Source: Bugulina stolonifera (lineage: Eukaryota > Bryozoa > Gymnolaemata > Cheilostomatida > Bugulidae). Taken from it: a DNA stretch of 64,000 nt. How positions within the stretch are numbered: the first letter of the stretch is position 1; every line of letters starts with the position of its first letter. Shown piece by piece: positions 25,001 through 34,200 of this stretch. A model generated the notes under the pieces. The model did not search any database and was not told where the DNA came from. It saw nothing but the letters and a program-made list of their open reading frames with translations. The stretch is taken from positions 5,456,001 to 5,520,000 of the forward strand of contig OW285190.1 in the NCBI GenBank assembly GCA_935421135.1, given 5' to 3'. The position numbers and the translations under genes are program-made.

Positions 25001-26914
25001 CAGTGCCATGTGCCATGACATGGTCAGACATTCAGCAAGAAGCATTGGTATGTAATGAAGCTAGTCTGATCCGGAAGGCTTTACAATCGGGAGATTGGGA
25101 ATCATGTCCAGCAATTACAAAATCTATCCAGAATGAGTTGAGTTGCTATGAAGGAGTAATTTTGAGAGGTAATAAAATTCTTGTGCCTGTCAAGTTGCGA
25201 AAGAAAGTGTTACAGCTGGCACATGAAGGTCACCAAGGCATAGTGAAAACAAAGAAAAGACTACGCTTGAAGGTTTGGTGGCCAGGAATGGACCACGATG
25301 CTGAGGCACTATGTCGGCAATGTTTCTCATGTCAATTAGTGGCTAACAGCAACCCACCGAGTCCTATTTCTCCTACCAAGATGCCAGACAGTCCATGGAA
25401 ATTTTGCTGTATAGATCTCCTTGGACCTCTTCCTGATGGTAGATCAGTTGTTGTGTTAGTAGATTATTTTAGTAGGATCTTTGAATTTGGATTTCTACGC
25501 AGTACCAAGGCTGATAAAGTTATACTGTTTTTAGAGCATGTTTTTTCATACTATGGGTATCCAGAAATGATAAGATCTGATAATGGTCCACAGTTTGCAG
25601 GGGGCGAGTTTCAAGAATACTTGAAGCAGTGTGCCATTAAATGGATTTCTACCACTCCACTGTGGCCCCAAGCAAATGGAGAAGTTGAACGTATGAATAG
25701 AACTATTCTAAAAGTGCTCAAGATTGCTAAAGCCGAAGGGAAGGATTTGCAGAAGGCATTACAAGAGTTTTCTATGGCATACAAGTCAACGCCACATACT
25801 GGTACAGGAGTACCTCCTTTTACTCTGATGTTTGGTCGAGAGATGCGCACAAAGCTGCCTATGCTCGGTGACACTGCTGTGGGCACAAAAGAGGAAGCTC
25901 AGGATTCTGATGCTATTTACAAGAAGAGTATGAAGGAGTATGCAGACAAGAGTTCTAAGGAAAGTGAGATAGAGGTAGGCGATATAGTTTTAATGAAACA
26001 AGAGAATAGAGGAAAACTGGACACCAATTTCAGCCCTACAGAACACACAGTGGTTGGACTCGATGGTTCTGATGTAGTGTGTGCCAGCCCTTCAGGTTCC
26101 TTAACAAGAAGGAATGTTTCTTTTGCTAAGAAGGTTCAGTTGTCGGATTCTTCCCCTGTCTCACCCCTTGATCCATGCCCAGTTTTATCTCCGGTTCCAT
26201 CCCCAGTCTCCAGCGAAAATGTGGGAGCGAGTAATCCTCCAGATCCCCCTCTTAATGTCAGTCCATCTACAAATGATAATAGTGCCCATAATAGCCCCCC
26301 TCCCCGTAGGACAAGTTCTAGGGTTAGGAAAGTGCCTCAACGTTTTCAGGATTTTTATATGCAATCATAGAGTGAATATTTGGTTCTAAATAACATTGTT
26401 AAATTTTGCTTTATAATAATAATATATGTTTTGTAATTTTTCTCTTAAAGTTGTACTTTTGATATTATATCTTTTTTTGTATCTAAACCCATGGAGGGAT
26501 GTAGTGTTTGTAATAGCTTTGTAGCTAGTAGCTTTATAGCACTAAAGCTAGAGTAAGGAAATATATATAAGTATGCATGTATGTCTTAGGAGTCAGTGAT
26601 AATGAGAATAAATCACGTCAGTACAACACTAAAAGTGTGGGCAGTTACTGACACTGCCACAGTCAGTCAGCTACAGACGACATCACAGCAGTCCAGTGAC
26701 AGATCTTATAGGCTGTTTCTATGAGTGAGAGGATCATTTTTATATTATTTACCAATACAATCAACAATTTACGCACTATATTCTATTGCTTTTCTGTAAT
26801 GAAAGAAAAATAAATACAAATGTAACTCACCGATAATAAAACAGTAGTGAATTCAGCTTTTTCGGTTGAAATTTTTGGGTCAAAATACAACATAGGAAGC
26901 CGAGCAGCTTCCAT
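1074..26914 (-). CDS. PTPN23: PTPN23 / HD-PTP orthologue (BRO1 + coiled coil + proline-rich + pseudophosphatase)
   Basis: Endosomal ESCRT adaptor family. The 29 coding exons I read (minus strand) are 26831-26914, 21061-21135, 20732-20862, 19990-20117, 19661-19791, 19197-19358, 18698-18856, 18272-18410, 17888-18002, 17547-17612, 16363-16502, 15926-16017, 15054-15258, 14507-14667, 14076-14227, 13553-13746, 13123-13226, 12642-12837, 9713-12319, 9417-9608, 8940-9169, 8303-8399, 7735-7799, 6815-6913, 6255-6425, 4171-4325, 2726-2925, 1925-2224, 1074-1357. They join in frame to 2277 aa, ending in TGA. Start is the ATG opening MEAARLPMLYFDP, as in BRO1 proteins. BRO1 spans about aa 1-390 (AQAQECILEKSMADNRKS, AILYNVAVIHS, EASSLYRSEEKAK... 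pattern), the V domain about 390-715, the proline-rich region about 715-1745, and PTP about 1845-2083. The protein is about 640 aa longer than human PTPN23, mostly from the proline-rich repeat. I know of no other family with this order. Confidence 0.93.
4340..5215. repeat. About 57-bp tandem repeat in PTPN23 intron 26, split by a hAT-like insertion
   Basis: Units of about 57 bp containing GGGTGTAGAGATTGG and GGGGCCTGTGTGGGTG occur at 4340-4465 and resume at 5066-5215. The gap is exactly the mobile element at 4466-5065. The array abuts the splice acceptor of the exon at 4171-4325. Confidence 0.8.
4466..5065. mobile_element. Non-autonomous hAT-like element 1 (600 bp)
   Basis: Termini CAGAGATGTGTGCAAG (left) and, reverse-complemented, CAGAGATGTCAGACTCG (right). 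Flanking 8-bp duplications are ATCTGTAG (4458-4465) and ATTTGTAG (5066-5073), one mismatch. An 8-bp TSD with a CAGAG terminus is characteristic of hAT elements. The interior has repeated CAAGTTAC/CAAGTTT subterminal motifs and no coding capacity. Confidence 0.8.
6417..6560. repeat. 26-bp tandem repeat carrying the splice acceptor of the 6255-6425 exon
   Basis: About five units. Read on the minus strand, most contain an acceptor-like TCTATTTATAG followed by CACATTGTCATG, the first bases of the real exon. The array is therefore an amplified intron/exon boundary. Confidence 0.75.
6620..6812. repeat. Imperfect tandem repeat next to the donor of the 6815-6913 exon
   Basis: Three to four copies of a unit containing CAATGCCGTAGTAATACAAAC and AGAGAGGTATAC. 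On the minus strand the copies begin with GTATGTACC-like or GTATACCTC-like sequence, echoing the real donor GTATGT. Confidence 0.65.
6914..7110. repeat. 45-bp tandem repeat at the acceptor side of the 6815-6913 exon
   Basis: Four units containing GAACAGATAGGCTGACAACA and GACAGCACAGTACTAC, spaced 45-46 bp, directly upstream (minus sense) of the exon acceptor. Confidence 0.75.
7311..7755 (-). repeat. 45-bp minisatellite built from an exon end plus its 5' splice site
   Basis: Ten units start at 7311, 7356, 7401, 7446, 7491, 7536, 7581, 7626, 7671 and about 7716. In minus sense each unit has CTCCACCTACAG, a 24-nt segment ending CTAGTCTACTAGAG, then GTAAGTT or GTAGGTT. The last unit is the genuine 3' end and donor of the exon at 7735-7799. 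Each unit therefore resembles acceptor + 24-nt micro-exon + donor. Confidence 0.85.
8060..8290. repeat. Degenerate tandem repeat (CTAGCATAGGTAATA-type)
   Basis: Short imperfect units of 15-30 bp with ACTAGCATAGGTA and GTAGCGTAGTTATTAGTAGC in the PTPN23 intron beside the donor of the 8303-8399 exon. Open frames across it have no coding signal. Confidence 0.7.
8420..8515. repeat. 24-bp tandem repeat
   Basis: Four copies of a unit containing GTTATGATATTACATAATAG within a PTPN23 intron, just upstream (minus sense) of the exon at 8303-8399. Confidence 0.75.
9713..12319 (-). other. Giant proline/glutamine-rich exon of PTPN23 with a 36-bp coding minisatellite
   Basis: A single 2607-bp exon encodes about aa 812-1680. 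Its middle (10640-11835) is roughly 33 imperfect copies of a 12-residue unit of the type MQQPPASQMSHG; the 36-bp period keeps the frame throughout. Flanking parts are Q/P/S-rich. In the family the proline-rich region recruits SH3 and ESCRT-I partners; I did not find an unambiguous P(S/T)AP motif in the repeat. Opposite-strand open frames here are a by-product of the repeat. Confidence 0.9.
14280..14435. repeat. GTCA/GTAA tetranucleotide repeat
   Basis: Irregular runs of GTCAGTCAGTAAGTAA between two PTPN23 exons. The other strand has donor-like GTAAGT on the plus side only, not in the sense of the gene. Confidence 0.85.
14785..15045. repeat. ACT/CTA trinucleotide microsatellite
   Basis: Interrupted (CTA)n/(ACT)n run in a PTPN23 intron. 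Open in several frames, giving poly-Thr, poly-Leu and poly-Val ORFs that are artefacts of the repeat. Confidence 0.9.
15259..15660. repeat. 23-bp minisatellite (about 17 copies) at the acceptor of the 15054-15258 exon
   Basis: Unit of the type AAACTATAAGCACACCAGTA plus CTT. Minus-sense units end GTGTGCTTATAG, nearly identical to the real acceptor GTGTGCTTACAG that begins the exon, so the array is a run of acceptor-like sites. Confidence 0.85.
16573..17525. repeat. 35-bp minisatellite, about 27 copies
   Basis: Unit: CACCCTAGACTATATAGGGA then GTGATAGTTAGCCTT. A variant unit with TATATATAGAGGGTGACAG recurs at intervals, suggesting higher-order duplication. It fills most of the PTPN23 intron between exons 16363-16502 and 17547-17612. 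Confidence 0.9.
20160..20398. repeat. Inverted-repeat, MITE-like sequence
   Basis: The left end has GACTGTTCGAA and AGTTCGAAACAGGACA; the right end has the imperfect complement TGTCCTGTTTTGAACCGTC. The centre is very AT-rich (TTAATTAATTAA). I could not define a clean target duplication. Confidence 0.5.
21215..22117. mobile_element. Non-autonomous hAT-like element 2 (903 bp)
   Basis: Left end CAGAGTTGGGTCCAAGTC; the right end reads CAGAGCTGGGTCCAAGTC when reverse-complemented. A perfect 8-bp duplication CTCATACC flanks it (21207-21214 and 22118-22125). Dense AAGTC/CAAGTCAAGTC subterminal repeats occur in both arms. No transposase is encoded. It lies in PTPN23 intron 1. Confidence 0.9.
22251..22384 (+). 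repeat. 5' LTR of the Ty3/Gypsy-type element (134 bp)
   Basis: Begins TGTAGTGTTTG and ends AACACTAAA. Identical over 134 bp to 26500-26633. Preceded by the target duplication AGTGT (22246-22250) and followed at once by a primer-site-like TTGGCGACGAGGAT. Confidence 0.92.
22420..26370 (+). CDS. Gag-Pol polyprotein of the Ty3/Gypsy-type element (1316 aa)
   Basis: A single fused ORF encodes the structural and enzymatic proteins needed for retrotransposition. Domains in order: gag (aa 1-190); two CCHC-like zinc knuckles (CYRCTRTGHIASDDNC and CKVCGNNGHFAGSKYC, aa 194-232); aspartic protease with DSG (IVDSGAVNNVIG, about 290); reverse transcriptase (about 420-620, catalytic LADDILVFG near 575); RNase H (VVADASPTGLGAVLY, about 720); integrase with an HHCC zinc site (HEGHQG...CRQCFSCQ, about 935-970); and DDE residues near 997, 1052 and 1086. 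Domain order RT-RNaseH-IN is Ty3/Gypsy. Gag and Pol share one frame, so no frameshift is needed. The 134-bp LTRs are unusually short for the superfamily. It starts 35 bp after the LTR. Confidence 0.95.
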   Translation: MATGGMLIPRLEEDGDVEAFLERLECYFTVAGTADNSKVSVLLMGLTSEQYETLRSLVSPALPSSMDLADLKTQLTTHFGAPRNRKLERIQFRSVSRFREESLAEFQVRVRRAAMKCEFGDKLEENLLEQFIAGINNPGLSRKLIESQTVTTLTAAVNLVNTARLFEESTPVIKDEIAKVDNRKERSSWKGVICYRCTRTGHIASDDNCPAKGRKCKVCGNNGHFAGSKYCRSHGKDTLTAATNTVMEKTDSHEQRTALDCFGYDNTINNIRGGTPKCIVNVAGVSTEFIVDSGAVNNVIGRHTYRRIKNRVNLKPASKQLYAFGQSSPLPLLGQITANIFINGNNVKAIIFVFDGNSCNLLCAETANELGIIKLNTVGSVDNIIDIGSFVRAKYPERFIGVGKLKGVQIRLHVDSACEPVAQPVRRLPFAYRAKVEKVLHRLIEEDIVEPVEGIGSTWVSPLVVVPKDGDDVRLCVDMRRANKAIVRERYPVPTIQEMLVELNGAKVFSKLDLKQGFFQCELESGSRDITTFVSHIGLFRMKRLGMGVSSAPEIFQYTIQKVLNGLSGVLNLADDILVFGTDASEHNERLISVMERLEKSGLTLNGGKCLFGVSSIKFLGHIISNEGISADPAKVKSILSARAPENISELRGFLGLVQFVGRYVPDLARVAAPLWDLTKKSQTFSWSNVHQDAFVGIKKLMSSNQTLAYYDKECCTTVVADASPTGLGAVLYQRQNGVSKIIAFGHRRLSDVETRYSQIEREALGLMWACEHFRMYLLGKHFRLVTDHKPLVSIFGSASSKPTPRLERWSIRLQAFDFDIHYKPGCYNIADPMSRLSGSKDSNTDPVTDDSYICLVAEQAVPCAMTWSDIQQEALVCNEASLIRKALQSGDWESCPAITKSIQNELSCYEGVILRGNKILVPVKLRKKVLQLAHEGHQGIVKTKKRLRLKVWWPGMDHDAEALCRQCFSCQLVANSNPPSPISPTKMPDSPWKFCCIDLLGPLPDGRSVVVLVDYFSRIFEFGFLRSTKADKVILFLEHVFSYYGYPEMIRSDNGPQFAGGEFQEYLKQCAIKWISTTPLWPQANGEVERMNRTILKVLKIAKAEGKDLQKALQEFSMAYKSTPHTGTGVPPFTLMFGREMRTKLPMLGDTAVGTKEEAQDSDAIYKKSMKEYADKSSKESEIEVGDIVLMKQENRGKLDTNFSPTEHTVVGLDGSDVVCASPSGSLTRRNVSFAKKVQLSDSSPVSPLDPCPVLSPVPSPVSSENVGASNPPDPPLNVSPSTNDNSAHNSPPPRRTSSRVRKVPQRFQDFYMQS
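26500..26633 (+). repeat. 3' LTR of the Ty3/Gypsy-type element (134 bp)
   Basis: Identical to 22251-22384. Contains AATAAATCACGTC near its 3' end as a polyadenylation signal candidate. Followed by the AGTGT duplication. Confidence 0.92.
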
Positions 26915-28297
26915 GTTTACAATTTTAAAGTTTGTTGACCTTGTCACCTTTGGTCATCTAAAAGTTAGTCACTATAACGATTTATAACCGATGCTTATAG
27001 CAGCAGATGTCTAATCACATGATTATTTAACGTTGCAAGTTAAGACATTTTCCGTCGCCCAATAGCCTACAATCCTAAACAGAATCTAATTTCTGTACCA
27101 ACGGTACGCTCTCCTCAACCATGTGACCAACGTGCATTGCACTATTGGCCACCCTAATTTTACTAAGATTCTACTGAATGATTACATGCTAATAATTACT
27201 TTTGAACCTCTTTGCCAAGAGAAATAAAATTTGTTCACTTTTTTGACACTTTGGCTTTTTGCAGTCTTGAATTTTAGATGCTCTGTAGTCTGTAGGTATG
27301 TATACGCACAGTCTTAGGCAGATATGTGCTAATTTATTTTTAGGTATGATTAATATTCATCGATCACGATGTATTTTTAAGACTTGAAAATTTAGCATCA
27401 TAGTAGATATTTTCTATGCATGAAATGGTATTTAATTAAATTATTATAATTATTATTATAATTAATTATAATTTTATAATTAATCATCAAACTTTTATTT
27501 TAGTTGTTTATTTATTTATTAAATAAATATGTAACACGTGTAGTTATAGTATTGGTTTCATGTTGCAATGACACTTTTTTCTCGTAGGCTGTAATATTTT
27601 TCATATCTATTTCTATTGGTATATAATAGGCCTATAATATTCATATTATAATTGTTATAATTATTTTATTGCGACTGTGAAAGTGACTATATTATTTTCA
27701 AAAGTTATCAAAGGAACTCTAAGCAATTTTTGTTTTTCGTTTTTTAACGAAATTCAATGTAAACTACAGATGTTTAGGCCTAATAATTATTGTATCGCTA
27801 ATTTATCTACATGATTGAATAGAGGCTAGAAGACTTAATTCAAAACCCAACGGTTTTTATTTTCTCTGAAAACTGAAAAGTAAGAAAAAGTTAGCCTATA
27901 TATTTCTAGAAAAATAAATTTGTTGAAAGAATTAGAATAAAATTGAGCCAAAATAATTTAGATAGTTATTCTGTTATAGTTATAGAAGAAGATTCTGTTG
28001 TAGTACATTGAAATCTGTTCAACCCTTAATTTGATTTTCAAGTTGGAAATTATCAATATTATAGGCCTATCATGCAATGCGAGCCGATAGAAACTATCGG
28101 ACTTTTAACGAAGCTAAACTAGACTAGCCTATAGGTTTGTTTTATATGTGTACTTTGCAATACATATCAAATGGCAAACTATCTCAACTGATAGTTCCAA
28201 CACATGTTAGCGGTTCACTCTTGGGTGCTTCACGTTTTGAGTTTTCACATGTCAATACTGTTCTTACAAGCAGCGCTTCATATCACAGACTCTTGCC
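26915..28297. promoter_or_regulatory. Divergent intergenic region between PTPN23 and PIP30
   Basis: 1.38 kb separating the two start codons. Strongly AT-rich (TTAATTATAATTATTATTA around 27430-27500). It must hold both promoters if the host genes lack upstream exons; I recognise no defined promoter element or RNA gene. Confidence 0.5.
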
Positions 28298-31200
28298 ATG
28301 GGAACTGAGTTGCCAAACTTTAAGAAGTTTGTCTCTGAAGATGATATTGCAGCTGCAAAGAAAAAGCGTCAAGAAGAGTGGGAGAAGGTTCGGCGGCCTG
28401 ACCAGCCAGAGGGTATCTAATAATATTATATTACACTACGTCATATTATTAACTGTCTGTTAAAGCAGCTAATTGATATTTACTATCTTGCATTCTACAT
28501 CACTAATCAGCCAATTCTAAGTGCATGACGAGAAATTGTGATTTGCAATGTTAGAATTTTGTGGGTGTGTGATTCTCATATCACATTTTAATTTGAAGTG
28601 TTTCAGTATGCGTAGTGAGTAGAGTAGAGCGGTCTGTACACCCATACAAGTGATGTGATTGGTTAATAAGTGTATATATATAGTTAGCATGGTGTGTTAT
28701 GCAGAGGCTCCCGAGGAAGAATATGATCCAAGGAGTCTGTTTGAGAGGCTGGAGGCAAATAGACTGAAGAAACAAGAGGAGTTTGATGAGGCTCATCGTC
28801 TAAGTAGGTGTTGACCTCCGCTCACATCCTTCTAATCACAGAAATGTGTAATGAATTATTTAATATATGTCGTAACCAATAATTAGGTCTTCCTAATTTT
28901 ACATTTTACATTTTCTAGACTACAATAATACATCAGCCAACCATTAGATTACAGTAGTACAACATTCAACCACTGAAAATGTGGGTAGTTTGTGGCCATC
29001 GCTTTCAGTTTCAAATTTCTCAGTTGGTTTAGAGTACTAGTGCATGTGCACCATACTAATAGATGTTATATGTAATATACTAGTGCATGTGCACCATACT
29101 AATAGATGTTATATATAATATACTAGTGCATGTGCACCATACTAATAGATGTTATATATAATATACTAGTGCATGTGCACCATACTAATAGATGTTATAT
29201 ATAATAGACTAGTGCATGTGCACCATACTAATAGATGTTATATATAATAGACTAGTGCATGTGCACCATACTAATAGATGTTATATATAATATACTAGTG
29301 CATGTGCACCATACTAATAGATGTTATATATAATATACTAGTGCATGTGCACCATACTAATAGATGTTATATATAATAGACTAGTGCATGTGCACCATAC
29401 TAATAGATATTGTATATAATATACTAGTGCATGTGCACCATACTAATAGATGTTACATATAATATACTAGTGCATGTGCACCATACTAATAGATGTTATA
29501 TATAATATACTAGTGCATGTGCACCATACTAATAGATGTTATATGTAATATACTAGTGCAGGTGCACCATACTAATAGATGTTATATATAATAGACTAGT
29601 GCATGTGCACCATACTAATAGATGTTATATATAATAGACTAGTGCATGTGCACCATACTAATAAATATTGTATATAATATACTAGTGCATGTGCACCATA
29701 CTAATAGATGTTATATATAATATACTAGTGCATGTGTACCATACTAATAGATGTTATATATAGTATACTAGTGCATGTGCACCATACTAATAGATGTTAT
29801 ATATAATAGACTAGTGCAGGTGCACCATACTAATAGATGTTATATATAATAGACTAGTGCATGTGCACCATACTAATAGATGTTATATATAATATACTAG
29901 TGCATGTGCACCGTACTAATAGATGTTATATATAATATACTAGTGCATGTGCACCGTACTAATAGATGTTATATATAATATACTAGTGCATGTGCACCAT
30001 ACTAATAGATGTTATATATAATAGACTAGTGCATGTGCACCATACTAATAGATGTTATATATAATAGACTAGTGCAGGTGCACCATACTAATAGATGTTA
30101 TATATAATATACTAGTGCATGTGCACCATACTAATAGATGTTATATATAATATACTAGTGCATGTGCACCATACTAATAGATGTTATATATAATATACTA
30201 GTGCATGTGCACCATACTAATAGATGTTATATATAATATACTAGTGCATGTGCACCATACTAATAGATGTTATATATAATAGACTAGTGCATGTGCACCA
30301 TACTAATAGATGTTATATATAATATACTAGTGCATGTGCACCATACTAATAGATGTTATATATAATATACTAGTGCAGGTGCACCATACTAATAGATGTT
30401 ATATATAATATACTAGTGCATGTGCACCATACTAATAGATGTTATATATAATAGACTAGTGCATGTGCACCATACTAATAGATGTTATATATAATATACT
30501 AGTGCATGTGCACCATACTAATAGATGTTATATATAATAGACTAGTGCATGTGCACCATACTAATAGATGTTATATATAATAGACTAGTGCAGGTGCACC
30601 ATACTAATTGATGTTATATATAATATACTAGTGCATGTGCACCATACTAATAGATGTTATATATAATATACTAGTGCATGTGCACCATACTAATAGATGT
30701 TATATATAATATACTAGTGCATGTGCACCATACTAATAGATGTTATATGTAATATACTAGTGCAGGTGCACCATACTAATAGATGTTATATATAACATAC
30801 TAGTGCATGTGCACCATACTAATAGATGTTATATATAATATACTAGTGCATGTGCACCATACTAATAGATGTTATATATAATAGACTAGTGCAGGTGCAC
30901 CATACTAATAGATGTTATATATAATATACTAGTGCATGTGCACCATACTAATAGATGTTATATATAATAGACTAGTGCATGTGCACCATACTAATAGATG
31001 TTATATATAATATACTAGTGCAGGTGCACCATACTAATAGATGTTATATATAATATACTAGTGCAGGTGCACCATACTAATAGATGTTATATATAATAGA
31101 CTAGTGCAGGTGCACCATACTAATAGATGTTATATATAATATACTAGTGCATGTGCACCATACTAATAGATGTTATATATAATAGACTAGTGCATGTGCA

Positions 31201-34200
31201 CCGTACTAATAGATGTTATATATAATATACTAGTGCAGGTGCACCATACTAATAGATGTTATATATAATATACTAGTGCATGTGCACCATACTAATAGAT
31301 GTTATATATAATAGACTAGTGCAGGTGCACCATACTAATAGATGTTATATATAATAGACTAGTGCATGTGCACCATACTAATAGATGTTATATATAATAT
31401 ACTAGTGCATGTGCACCATACTAATAGATGTTATATATAATAGACTAGTGCATGTGCACCATACTAATAGATGTTATATATAATAGACTAGTGCAGGTGC
31501 ACCATACTAATAGATGTTATATATAATAGACTAGTGCATGTGCACCATACTAATAGATGTTATATATAATAGACTAGTGCATGTGCACCATACTAATAGA
31601 TGTTATATATAATAGACTAGGGCATGTGCACCATACTAATAGATGTTATATATAATAGACTAGTGCATGTGCACCATACTAATAGATGTTATATATAATA
31701 TACTAGTGCATGTGCACCATACTAATAGATGTTATATATAATAGACTAGTGCATGTGCACCATACTAATAGATGTTATATATAATATACTAGTGCATGTG
31801 CACCATACTAATAGATGTTATATATAATAGACTAGTGCATGTGCACCATACTAATAGATGTTATATATAATAGACTAGTGCATGTGCACCATACTAATAG
31901 ATGTTATATATAATATACTAGTGCATGTGCACCATACTAATAGATGTTATATATAACATACTAGCGCATGTGCACCATACTAATAGATGTTATATATAAC
32001 ATACTAGCGCATGTGCACCGTACTAATAGATGTTATATATAACATACTAGCGCATGTGCACCGTACTAATAGATGTTATATATAATATACTAGTGCATGT
32101 GCACCATACTAATAGATGTTATATATAATAGACTAGTGCATGTGCACCATACTAATAGATGTTATATATAATATACTAGTGCATGTGCACCATACTAATA
32201 GATGTTATATATAACATACTAGCGCATGTGCACCATACTAATAGATGTTATATATAACATACTAGCGCATGTGCACCGTACTAATAGATGTTATATATAA
32301 TAGACTAGTGCATGTGCACCATACTAATAGATGTTATATATAATATACTAGTGCATGTGCACCATACTAATAGATGTTACATGTAATATACTAGTGCATG
32401 TGCACCATACTAATAGATGTTATATATAATAGACTAGTGCATGTGCACCATACTAATAGATGTTATATATAATAGACTAGTGCATGTGCACCGTACTAAT
32501 ATATGTTATATATAATAGACTAGTGCATGTGCACCATACTAATAGATGTTATATATAACATACTAGCGCATGTGCACCATACTAATAGATGTTATATATA
32601 ACATACTAGTGCATGTGCACCATACTAATAGATGTTATATATAATAGACTAGTGCATGTGCACCATACTAATAGATGTTATATATAATAGACTAGTGCAG
32701 GTGCACCATACTAATAGATGTTATATATAATATACTAGTGCATGTGCACCATACTAATAGATGTTATATATAATAGACTAGTGCAGGTGCACCATACTAA
32801 TAGATGTTATATATAATATACTAGTGCATGTGCACCATACTAATAGATGTTATATATAATATACTAGTGCATGTGCACCATACTAATAGATATTGTATAT
32901 AATATACTAGTGCAGGTGCACCATACTAATAGATGTTATATATAATAGACTAGTGCAGGTGCACCATACTAATAGATGTTATATACTGTATAATAGAGGG
33001 TAGCTTAATCCATTGCCCGATATCATGTGGAGACTACTTCTAATATCTAACATAGTATTTGTGGAGTGAGTTACTACTAATTGGTATCTGGGTAACTAGT
33101 CATTGGGTATTGTCACTGTGTACTAAAATGTAGTATAGCATATATTATGTTACAGAGAACATGGTGAAAGGTTTAGAGAATGATGAAATAGAATTTCTGG
33201 AGAGAGTCTCTCAGCTGAAGGAGAAAGAAGAGTTGGAGAAGGATTTGGAGGAGAGAATGCTGTTGGCTGAATACAAGGTTGGAACATATGGTAGATGTGC
33301 CACCGTGTTCTGGAAGGTTGCATAGTTGTACCACGCTAGTAATACTACTCTATGCTACCCTTTATATTGCACTGATTGCTGATAGACTATTGTGAGAAAG
33401 TAAAGCTACCTGATGATTGCAAGGCTTTTTAGCACGAAACAGTTGTACCAACTTGTTGTGTGAGGGCCTCAAACTAATATAAAACCTCACACAACTTCGA
33501 TATCGATAGATCAGATAGTATGTGTGAAGTTCGATATATTATTCGAAGAGGTTCTTGGATTTCAAATGACTAAAATTGGTCAGAACTGATGGAAAAATGG
33601 AGAAGTCAGTTACATAGTGCTCGATAAAATAAGTTCATAATGTAAACACTGATTATGTTGTTCTATCCTAGTCCTCCCTGGTGCATGATAGAACTGCAGA
33701 GCAAGAAGAGGAAGTTAAGGCTGTTGCTAAGAAACCAGCAGCAAAACAGACTGTTCAACAGAAGCCAGTAAAGAGTCAGAAATCACTGCTAGCTGGTGTG
33801 ATAAGGAAAAAGAGGTGTGGTGTGCATCTACATATATGTCAGTGTATCTACGTATATGTCAGTCATGTATCTACGTATATGTCAGCCATGTATCTACATA
33901 TATGTCAGACATGTATCTACGTATATGTCAGTCATGTATCTACATATATGTCAGACATGTATCTACGTATATGTCAGCCATGTATCTACGTACTGTATAT
34001 GTCAGCCATGTATCTACGTATATGTTAGTCATGTATCTACATATATGTCAGTCATGTATCTATGTATATGTCAGTCATGTATCTACATATATGTCAGACA
34101 TGTATCTACGTATATGTCAGTCATGTATCTACGTATATGTCAGTCATGTATCTACGTATATGTCAGTCATGTATCTACATATATGTCAGTCATGTATCTA

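Larger units (their letters stand above)
22251..26633 (+). mobile_element. Intact Ty3/Gypsy-type LTR retrotransposon, 4.4 kb
   Basis: Two identical 134-bp LTRs, a 5-bp duplication AGTGT on both sides (22246-22250, 26634-26638), a purine-rich tract ATGGAGGGA just before the 3' LTR, and one uninterrupted gag-pol ORF. Inserted in the first intron of PTPN23, antisense to it. The zero LTR divergence points to a very recent insertion. Confidence 0.95.
17547..26914 (-). other. BRO1-domain exons of PTPN23
   Basis: Exons 1-10 encode about aa 1-396. Recognisable BRO1 landmarks are the KISCTHLQNAAWAF stretch (19661-19791), AQAQECILEKSMADNRKS (19197-19358) and the PMEAHEASSLY end (17888-18002). In this family BRO1 binds ESCRT-III CHMP4-type proteins on endosomes. 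Intron 1 (21136-26830) is enlarged to 5.7 kb by a hAT-like element and a Ty3/Gypsy-type retrotransposon. Confidence 0.9.

Noticed and set aside
29035..32995. CRISPR-like array
   Set aside because: Repeats are directly contiguous with no spacers and lie in an intron of an animal gene.
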